The notes beneath the pieces are model-generated. The model saw only the letters and a program-made list of their open reading frames with translations, was not told where the DNA came from and did not search any database. DNA of 10,091 nucleotides from Methanocorpusculum sp. Lineage in GTDB: Archaea > Halobacteriota > Methanomicrobia > Methanomicrobiales > Methanocorpusculaceae. The stretch lies in contig JAFZFW010000148.1 of assembly GCA_017555685.1 (NCBI GenBank), forward strand, positions 1 to 10,091, in the 5' to 3' direction. This document shows positions 6,127 to 10,091 of the stretch, one piece after another. Both the position numbers and the translations under genes were made by a program. Within the stretch, counting starts at the first letter, position 1. Each line of letters begins with the position of its first letter.

Positions 6127-6162
6127 GTCCAAATGCCTGAAATCGGCACGATTCTGAGATAC

Positions 6163-6175
6163 TTTTAAATATTTA
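6163..6175 (+). promoter_or_regulatory. TATA box of the histone gene
   Basis: CTTTTAAATATTT is an A/T-only core centred about 37 bases before the ATG at 6205. Transcription would start near 6193, giving a leader of about 12 bases. That leader holds GGTAAT (6195-6200), one base off the GGTGAT ribosome-binding consensus. Confidence 0.6.
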
Positions 6176-6179
6176 CCAG

Positions 6180-6197
6180 ACCAATTTTTTCATTGGT
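6180..6197. promoter_or_regulatory. Inverted repeat between TATA box and start of the histone gene
   Basis: ACCAAT at 6180-6185 and ATTGGT at 6192-6197 are perfect inverted copies around TTTTTC. The element covers the predicted transcription start, where a bound protein would block initiation. It could be an autoregulation site or an accident of A/T-rich DNA. Confidence 0.3.
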
Positions 6198-6204
6198 AAT
6201 AACT

Positions 6205-6411
6205 ATGGCAGACTTACCGAAAGCAGCAGTCGTCAGACTTGCAAAGAAAGCAGGCGCAGAGCGCGTCGGCGAAGATGCTGCAGATGCACTTGTAATCAAG
6301 GCAGAAGCATACATCGAAGCTATTGCAAAGGAAGCCAACGAACTCGCCAAGCACGCAGGTCGTAAGACCATCAAGGCAGAGGACGTCGAGCTCGCCACCA
6401 AGAAAGAGTAA
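6205..6411 (+). CDS. Archaeal histone (HMf family)
   Basis: A 68-residue protein, MADLPKAAVVRLAKKAGAER onward, which is a single histone fold with no tails, the usual length for HMfA/HMfB relatives. It dimerises and polymerises to wrap DNA in the nucleoid. Conserved positions visible are R11 and R20 (DNA-facing, the second in GAERV), G17, the interface residues L47, H50 and D60 that mediate dimer-dimer contact in HMfB, and the strongly conserved GRKTIKAEDVELA near the C-terminus with K54-T55 in the second DNA-binding loop. The frame extends four codons upstream to a TTG at 6193, but ATG at 6205 gives the family's normal N-terminus. It is monocistronic, with its own TATA box and a 7-bp hairpin terminator. 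Identification is secure. Confidence 0.96.
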   Translation: MADLPKAAVVRLAKKAGAERVGEDAADALVIKAEAYIEAIAKEANELAKHAGRKTIKAEDVELATKKE

Positions 6412-6446
6412 ATATCCTCATTTTTCCCGGATTAATGACGAATGCC

Positions 6447-6468
6447 GGCAGCCGAACGGGCTGCCTTT
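6447..6468 (+). terminator. Hairpin terminator after the histone gene
   Basis: GGCAGCC at 6447-6453 and GGCTGCC at 6459-6465 make a perfect 7-bp stem around GAACG, followed by TTT. It lies 36 bases after the histone stop. T-rich runs (TTTTTT at 6490-6495 on plus, TTTTT near 6480-6484 on minus) follow, so the 90-base gap between the two convergent genes can stop transcription from both sides. Confidence 0.6.
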
Positions 6469-6500
6469 CATGCATTCACAAAAAGAGTGTTTTTTGCAGA

Positions 6501-7049
6501 TTATGGTTTAAACCGAGGGATATGCACCCGGATACTGCCAATGGCCCGAACGCAGTGATGCGTGTAGAATACATCATTGAAGAGCGCAAACTGTACGGCA
6601 TAATCGCCGAACATGTTCCAGTTTTCGCGTGGGAAGTCCAGTTCATAAACGCCGTCTGCGTACCTCAGAAGCTCCATTGAGAGAAGTTTTCCAATATCCT
6701 CATCATAGAGATGATAGTAATATTCATAGAGTGCCTGTTTGATTCCTTCCGCTAACGATTCGCGGGTAAGCGTAAATACTGCATCGTAGACTGCATCATG
6801 GAGAATCAGCTCGCCGCCGCGCTGCAGATGAGTATAGATATCGAAGAACTCCTCGCCGTTTTTATGATATGCAGCGTTCTTTCCGCCGGCAGCAGTAATT
6901 TTATCACACCAGTATGCAATGGTTTCCCGGACATCTGTCTCCTCGCCGTCACCAATTGCCCAGACCATGACCTTCTCAATGGCTGTGTCGTCAATTCTAA
7001 CGACAATTCCTTTGTTCTGGTTTAAGGTGTAGTTCACAACTCGTTTCAT
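6501..7049 (-). CDS. Uncharacterised protein, 182 residues
   Basis: I do not recognise this protein. It starts MKRVVNYTLNQNKGIVVRID and has no signal peptide or membrane segment, so it is probably cytosolic. The N-terminal third looks alpha/beta (KGIVVRIDDTAIEKVMVWAI); the middle carries the helix-like LAEGIKQALYEYYYHLYDED with an unusual run of tyrosines, and the C-terminal part is rich in aromatic residues and ends HHCVRAIGSIRVHIPRFKP. The mix of acidic residues and aromatics and the absence of a nucleotide-binding loop do not point to a family. The gene has a TATA-like box (7091-7100) and an imperfect ribosome-binding site (AGGTAAT) just before the ATG. It lies downstream of the tRNA-Lys pair on the same strand and converges with the histone gene. 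Codon use looks like that of its neighbours, so it is likely a real gene. Confidence 0.75.
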   Translation of the reverse strand: MKRVVNYTLNQNKGIVVRIDDTAIEKVMVWAIGDGEETDVRETIAYWCDKITAAGGKNAAYHKNGEEFFDIYTHLQRGGELILHDAVYDAVFTLTRESLAEGIKQALYEYYYHLYDEDIGKLLSMELLRYADGVYELDFPRENWNMFGDYAVQFALFNDVFYTHHCVRAIGSIRVHIPRFKP

Positions 7050-7090
7050 GCCATTACCTGTTGTAATAGAAGATAATGGATGTTTGGAGG

Positions 7091-7100
7091 ATATAAGACA
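7091..7100 (-). promoter_or_regulatory. Putative TATA box of the uncharacterised gene
   Basis: The minus strand reads TGTCTTATAT and continues CC. The centre is about 45 bases before the ATG at 7049, giving a leader of about 20 bases. It comes 12 bases after the T-rich end of the first tRNA-Lys unit, so the gene seems separately transcribed. Confidence 0.4.
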
Positions 7101-7111
7101 TACTACTTGAT

Positions 7112-7135
7112 AGTACAGAAAACACAGAAAAGAAG
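7112..7135 (-). terminator. T-rich terminator of the first tRNA-Lys gene
   Basis: Directly after the tRNA the minus strand reads CTTCTTTTCTGTGTTTTCTG. No hairpin is present; this is a typical archaeal T-rich stop. It is identical to the one after the second copy. Confidence 0.5.
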
Positions 7136-7209
7136 CGGGCCCGAAGGGATTTGAACCCCTGACATTCGGATTAAGAGTCCGACGCTATGCCTGACTAAGC
7201 CACGGGCCC
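7136..7209 (-). tRNA. tRNA-Lys (anticodon CTT), copy 1
   Basis: The 74-nt gene folds into a full cloverleaf: acceptor GGGCCCG with CGGGCCC, a 3-bp D stem (GCT/AGC), anticodon stem TCGGA/TCCGA with loop CTCTTAA, 5-nt variable loop ATGTC, and T stem AGGGG/CCCTT with loop TTCAAAT. Anticodon CTT reads AAG (Lys). The discriminator is G, CCA is not encoded and there is no intron. A second, identical copy lies 201 bases away. Confidence 0.96.
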
Positions 7210-7217
7210 GATACATA

Positions 7218-7236
7218 CAAGCTGCATTACAGCCTG
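7218..7236 (-). other. Inverted repeat in the tRNA-Lys copy 1 leader
   Basis: In the RNA sense the leader reads CAGGCTG-TAATG-CAGCTTG: seven pairs, one of them G-U. Copy 2 has CAAGCT-(7 nt)-AGCTTG at the same place, with the G-U replaced by A-U. If transcribed from the TATA box upstream, this would be a stem-loop just before the tRNA 5' end. Confidence 0.35.
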
Positions 7237-7260
7237 ACCTTACTATATTGGTTTTGCGAG

Positions 7261-7270
7261 TATTTATAGA
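7261..7270 (-). promoter_or_regulatory. TATA box of tRNA-Lys copy 1
   Basis: The minus strand reads TCTATAAATA, centred about 56 bases before the tRNA 5' end, giving a leader of about 30 bases. The same box stands 201 bases away, at the same distance from copy 2. Confidence 0.55.
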
Positions 7271-7312
7271 ATCCGCATTGACTGCCGGAAAGACAACCTT
7301 GTTATCTTTGAA

Positions 7313-7336
7313 AGTACAGAAAACACAGAAAAGAAG
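7313..7336 (-). terminator. T-rich terminator of the second tRNA-Lys gene
   Basis: Identical to the tract at 7112-7135: CTTCTTTTCTGTGTTTTCTG directly after the tRNA on the minus strand. Confidence 0.5.
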
Positions 7337-7410
7337 CGGGCCCGAAGGGATTTGAACCCCTGACATTCGGATTAAGAGTCCGACGCTATGCCTGACTAAG
7401 CCACGGGCCC
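7337..7410 (-). tRNA. tRNA-Lys (anticodon CTT), copy 2
   Basis: Base-for-base identical to the gene at 7136-7209, with the same cloverleaf, anticodon CTT, discriminator G and no encoded CCA. It is transcribed first of the two, from its own TATA box. Confidence 0.96.
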
Positions 7411-7418
7411 GATACACG

Positions 7419-7437
7419 CAAGCTTCATTGTAGCTTG
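7419..7437 (-). other. Inverted repeat in the tRNA-Lys copy 2 leader
   Basis: Arms CAAGCT (7419-7424) and AGCTTG (7432-7437) with a 7-base loop, at the same offset as the imperfect inverted repeat before copy 1. Six Watson-Crick pairs form in the RNA. Confidence 0.35.
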
Positions 7438-7460
7438 ACCTAAATAGATTGAACTCATTA

Positions 7461-7470
7461 CTATTTATAT
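7461..7470 (-). promoter_or_regulatory. TATA box of tRNA-Lys copy 2
   Basis: The minus strand reads ATATAAATAG, centred about 56 bases before the tRNA 5' end, the same spacing as for copy 1. Confidence 0.55.
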
Positions 7471-7510
7471 TTGTCTATTTTATCTTGAACATACGCACCA
7501 TCACGTGCAG

Positions 7511-7519
7511 ATTTATTAT
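7511..7519 (+). promoter_or_regulatory. TATA box of the DHH-mptE operon
   Basis: ATTTATTAT is centred about 27 bases before the ATG at 7543, so the message would start at or next to the start codon (leaderless). The only ribosome-binding-like bases are AGGT directly against the ATG, too close to serve. Confidence 0.5.
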
Positions 7520-7542
7520 CTTCCGATACAAACAGATAAGGT

Positions 7543-9036
7543 ATGGCTGAAACAGATGGGGTTTCCCCCCTGTCCCTTATTCAGAAGAACAAGAAAATAA
7601 AATACATCATCCTCGGATGCGGCAGCATTGGATATAACGTCCTCGAAGAACTGCACGAATCGGATGAAAATGTCTTAATTGTCGACGCTGACGAAAAACG
7701 TCTGGATGATTTACGCGATCACCGCCACCAGGTTATGCTTGGAGATATGACGGATGAGGCATTCTATGACTCGGTTCCGGAACCGGAGGTTGCATTTATC
7801 CTCTCTTCCAATAAAGATGCAAACCTCGCCGGTGTCCTTCATATCAGAGCACGGTTTCCTGCCGCAAACATCATCGCGCGTGCATTAGATCCATTCTCCT
7901 CCGACCAGTTAGCTGATGCCGGAGCAGATGTGGTGCTCTATCCGCAGACGGTTGTGGCAAAATCCGCAGTAAACCACATGATTAATCTGCTCGCGGCACG
8001 AAACGCGCAGAAACTCTACTCGCTTCTAGAATCCTGGACGGGAACGTTTGGTATCATTACCCACAAAAACCCGGATCCGGATGCAATCTCCTCTGCAATT
8101 GCCTTAAGCGCGATTGCTGAAGAGGCATCCAAAGGAAAACTCAAGTGCCGTATCCTCTACGAAGGAAATGTCGGCCACCAGGAAAACCGCGCATTCGTCA
8201 ACCTCTTAGAGATTAAGATGGAGCGGTTAACCCCGGAGATCTTAGCCGAGTGTGACTACACAGCATTAGTTGACTGTGTTGCCCCGGGCATGAACAACGA
8301 CCTTCCGGCTGATGCAAAGATCAATATCATCATTGACCACCACAGCACCGAAGGTATTGAGCGCGCTCATATCCCGGACTTCATGGATATCCGGCCGGAT
8401 GCAGGAGCAACGGCTTCCATCTTTACCCAGTACCTGCAGGAGTTATACCTCCCGCTTGACACAAAACTCGCGACTGCGCTCTTCTACGGTATCCGTGCAG
8501 ACACCCACGAGTTCCAGAGAAACGTCAGCCCGCAGGATTTACACAACGCAGCATTCCTTCTGCCGTATGCAGACCGTCAGCTCTTAGAGCTGGTGATGGC
8601 CCCGTCCATTTCCCTGGAAACCATTGAAGTCTTAGGCGCTGCCATTCAGAACCGCGAAATCCGTCAGGGTTACCTCTTCTCGAATATCGGATACGTCAGA
8701 AACCGTGATGCAATCCCGCAGGCAGCAGATCTGCTCTTAAATCTGGAAGGAGTAACCACAGCCCTCATCTATGGTATCACCGATACAGCAATTATTCTGT
8801 CTGCCAGAAACAAGGACATCAGACTCCATGTCGGAGACGTCTTAAAGGAAGCATTCTCCGGCATCCCGGGAGCATCCGCCGGCGGTCATGCAACGATGGC
8901 AGCCATGTCTATTCCTCTGCAGGCATTCAGTCTTGTCCGTGACAAGGAAGAGCTCCTCTCGATGGTTATCGACTCGATTCTTGCCAACTTCATGAAGATT
9001 GTAGGCATTGCCGAGGACGAGGACGATGAAGACTGA
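7543..9036 (+). CDS. RCK_N-DHH-DHHA1 protein, probable cyclic-dinucleotide or oligonucleotide phosphodiesterase
   Basis: A 497-residue fusion. Residues 20-150 are a TrkA-N/RCK_N Rossmann domain with GCGSIG (25-30) and an acidic D48 at the end of the second strand, which suits NAD(H) or a related nucleotide. Residues 165-330 form a DHH domain with HKNPDPDA (H174, D178, D180), D244 in ALVDC, the DHH triad D265-H266-H267, and D320 in GIRAD; these should bind two Mn2+. The DHHA1 domain ends with GGH at 447-449, used for substrate phosphate binding. All metal ligands are present, so it should be active. Archaeal proteins of this layout are candidates for c-di-AMP or short-RNA hydrolysis; the RCK part may sense a ligand and control activity. 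The C-terminus is acidic (EDEDDED). It is the first gene of an overlapping cluster with mptE. Confidence 0.88.
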   Translation: MAETDGVSPLSLIQKNKKIKYIILGCGSIGYNVLEELHESDENVLIVDADEKRLDDLRDHRHQVMLGDMTDEAFYDSVPEPEVAFILSSNKDANLAGVLHIRARFPAANIIARALDPFSSDQLADAGADVVLYPQTVVAKSAVNHMINLLAARNAQKLYSLLESWTGTFGIITHKNPDPDAISSAIALSAIAEEASKGKLKCRILYEGNVGHQENRAFVNLLEIKMERLTPEILAECDYTALVDCVAPGMNNDLPADAKINIIIDHHSTEGIERAHIPDFMDIRPDAGATASIFTQYLQELYLPLDTKLATALFYGIRADTHEFQRNVSPQDLHNAAFLLPYADRQLLELVMAPSISLETIEVLGAAIQNREIRQGYLFSNIGYVRNRDAIPQAADLLLNLEGVTTALIYGITDTAIILSARNKDIRLHVGDVLKEAFSGIPGASAGGHATMAAMSIPLQAFSLVRDKEELLSMVIDSILANFMKIVGIAEDEDDED

Positions 9037-9655
9037 AGAGTGGGAACCATACTACGTACGGATTCTGGATTTCTTCGGGTTCGACCGGGCAGATGATGAA
9101 GAGGCAGCCCGCCTCTTATCCACTATCCTTCCGCGCGATGACATCGCGCTTTTAACCGAAAAGATTAGCGGAGCAGAGGTGATTGTGGCAGGAAATGCCC
9201 CGTCTCTTCCGGCGGACATCAAAAAGACGGACTTTTCCGGCAAAGTCGTAATCGCTGCCGATGCCGCCGCCCGGGTGATGAAGAAAGGCGGAGTCATCCC
9301 GGATATTGTTTTCACTGATTTAGACGGATTAGATGACGATGTGCTGGAGATGAACGAGGCAGGAACGATTCTTGCTGTTCACGCACACGGTGACAACATG
9401 CCGTTGGTGAAATCCTGGGTTCCGAAGATGAAAGGGCCGGTTGTCGGTACTACGCAGAGTACGCCTCTTGCAAATGTATACAACTTCGGCGGATTCTCTG
9501 ACGGAGACCGCGGAGTCTTTGCCGCACATGAACTCGGCGCTGCCTCTGTTTCTCTTATCGGATTTGATCTGAACGATACCTCGGTTGACCCGGTAAAGCA
9601 CGGGAAGCTGATGATCGCAAGAAAACTCTTACACCTCATTGGTCATGACATCTGA
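9026..9655 (+). CDS. mptE: 6-hydroxymethyl-7,8-dihydropterin pyrophosphokinase, MptE type
   Basis: A 209-residue protein of the archaeal DUF115/MptE family. It transfers pyrophosphate from ATP to 6-hydroxymethyl-7,8-dihydropterin, the step before coupling to the aryl unit in tetrahydromethanopterin synthesis, the C1 carrier of methanogenesis. Family motifs are visible: AGNAPSL, then PDIVFTDLDG at 92-101, HAHGDN at 119-124, VVGTTQSTP, NFGGFSDGDRG and SLIGFDLND. Length is normal. The frame also opens at a TTG at 9008, but ATG at 9026 gives the expected N-terminus and has GAGG at 9013-9016 and 9019-9022 as ribosome-binding sites, inside the acidic tail codons of the preceding gene. It overlaps that gene by 11 bases and the next by 11 bases, so translational coupling is likely. 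Confidence 0.9.
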   Translation: MKTEEWEPYYVRILDFFGFDRADDEEAARLLSTILPRDDIALLTEKISGAEVIVAGNAPSLPADIKKTDFSGKVVIAADAAARVMKKGGVIPDIVFTDLDGLDDDVLEMNEAGTILAVHAHGDNMPLVKSWVPKMKGPVVGTTQSTPLANVYNFGGFSDGDRGVFAAHELGAASVSLIGFDLNDTSVDPVKHGKLMIARKLLHLIGHDI

Positions 9656-10091
9656 GACAGTCATCATCGACGGGTATGTGGACGAGCCGGCCTGTTTAGG
9701 TGTTCCGCCCTATATTTCCCCGTACATCAGAACGGTTGCCGGGGTGTTAAAAGAACACGGCTTGTCTCCGGAGTACATCACCATCGACCAGTTGCGCAAG
9801 GACCCGATGCGGACTGCCGCACTCCGGGACGCAAAGCTGGTTGTTATGATTGCCGGAGTCACCGTTCCGGGAAAGTATCTGGCAGGAACGCCGGCAACGC
9901 TTCTGGAGCTGCAGCAGCTCGGATTTACCTTTTCGAAGAAGACAGTATCTTTCCTTGGAGGACCGATTGCCTTCGGCTACTCGCCGGAAGGAGGAGCGGT
10001 CGCAAAGAAGCAGGCAGTATCCGGCTGGACCGGGATGCTTTCCGGCGATCCGGCGGCAGCACTTGATTCATATCTGTCCGGCGGAGAGCCG
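9645..10091 (+). CDS. Probable radical SAM protein, N-terminal part (continues beyond window)
   Basis: The frame from ATG at 9645 stays open to the window end (149 codons). It starts MTSETVIIDGYVDEPACLGV and continues PPYISPYIRTVAGVLKEHGL, then LVVMIAGVTVPGKYLAGTPA and VSFLGGPIAFGY. This N-terminal domain, like a cobalamin-binding Rossmann domain, is what I recall from archaeal radical SAM proteins of the MJ_0865-like B12-binding/radical SAM family. The CxxxCxxC cluster motif that would prove it would lie downstream of the window. No canonical B12-binding DxHxxG is seen in this part. The start overlaps mptE by 11 bases, with only a weak ribosome-binding site, suggesting coupling. The substrate is unknown; a role in pterin or other cofactor modification would fit the neighbour but is inference. 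Confidence 0.65.
   Translation, partial: MTSETVIIDGYVDEPACLGVPPYISPYIRTVAGVLKEHGLSPEYITIDQLRKDPMRTAALRDAKLVVMIAGVTVPGKYLAGTPATLLELQQLGFTFSKKTVSFLGGPIAFGYSPEGGAVAKKQAVSGWTGMLSGDPAAALDSYLSGGEP

Larger units (their letters stand above)
7112..7215. repeat. Direct repeat, copy 1 (104 bp identical)
   Basis: These 104 bases, holding the tRNA-Lys gene and its T-rich 3' flank, are identical to 7313-7416. Similarity goes on at lower identity to the TATA box near 7261-7270, so the duplicated unit is a whole tRNA transcription unit with a 201-bp period. Confidence 0.95.
7313..7416. repeat. Direct repeat, copy 2 (104 bp identical)
   Basis: Exact copy of 7112-7215. The sequences differ from 7417 (seven changes in the next 27 bases) and become unrelated further out, except at the TATA box. 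The sharp switch between identical tRNA-plus-terminator and diverged leader suggests an old duplication kept uniform by gene conversion. Confidence 0.95.

Noticed and set aside
7136..7410. tRNA-Lys genes as an integration site for a genomic island
   Set aside because: The duplicated sequence is a full tRNA unit only 201 bp apart with no integrase or foreign cargo between the copies.
7112..7416. Repeat pair as a CRISPR or mobile-element end
   Set aside because: Only two copies, both containing a complete tRNA gene; no transposase, integrase or spacer-like array is present.
7103..7417. 104-codon frame containing the same peptide twice
   Set aside because: It is just the translation of the duplicated tRNA-Lys genes; the peptide repeat reflects the 201-bp DNA repeat.
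7502..7507. CACGTG palindrome upstream of the DHH gene
   Set aside because: A 6-bp palindrome is expected by chance and nothing else around it is symmetric.

Overview
The window looks like chromosomal DNA of a methanogenic archaeon. The pointers are two methanogenesis-marker genes (marker 2 and marker 4/MtxX), a HMf-type archaeal histone, a large-subunit replication factor C, the archaeal pterin pyrophosphokinase MptE and archaeal TATA-type promoters with several apparently leaderless genes. The protein flavour (RfcL starting MDWAEKYRP, pilins with DDA-V/L-SE-V/I N-termini) suggests Methanomicrobiales, perhaps a Methanocorpusculum-like organism. That assignment is inference from resemblance only.

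Layout. 1-138: 3' end of rpsJ (ribosomal protein S10), closed by a hairpin plus T-rich terminator. 277-2604, minus strand: a tight operon of four short secreted pilin-like proteins, each overlapping the next by 1-4 bases. Its promoter carries two abutting dyad-symmetric elements. 2692-4137, minus strand: rfcL. Divergent from it, 4292-6033, plus strand: methanogenesis marker 2 (PurM/SelD-like) and marker 4/MtxX (phosphotransacetylase-like), joined by an ATGA overlap. 6205-6411: a histone gene with its own promoter and hairpin terminator. 6501-7049, minus strand: a protein I do not recognise. 7136-7410, minus strand: two identical tRNA-Lys(CTT) genes in a 201-bp tandem duplication that includes promoter, leader and terminator. 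7543 to the end, plus strand: an RCK_N-DHH-DHHA1 phosphodiesterase-like protein, MptE and the N-terminal part of a probable radical SAM protein, each overlapping the next by 11 bases.

How the parts work together. Most of the window is core information processing and methanogen-specific metabolism. The least described part is the pilin-like operon. Three of its products share one architecture (N-terminal pilin-type helix, short charged helix, beta-rich remainder), and the fourth is a more standard archaeal type IV pilin domain protein. No secretion ATPase, membrane platform protein or prepilin peptidase is present, so assembly would need machinery encoded elsewhere. The set of four, with the largest member lacking the glutamate shared by the other three, resembles the minor pseudopilin set of bacterial type II secretion and type IV pili. 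That parallel is an inference.
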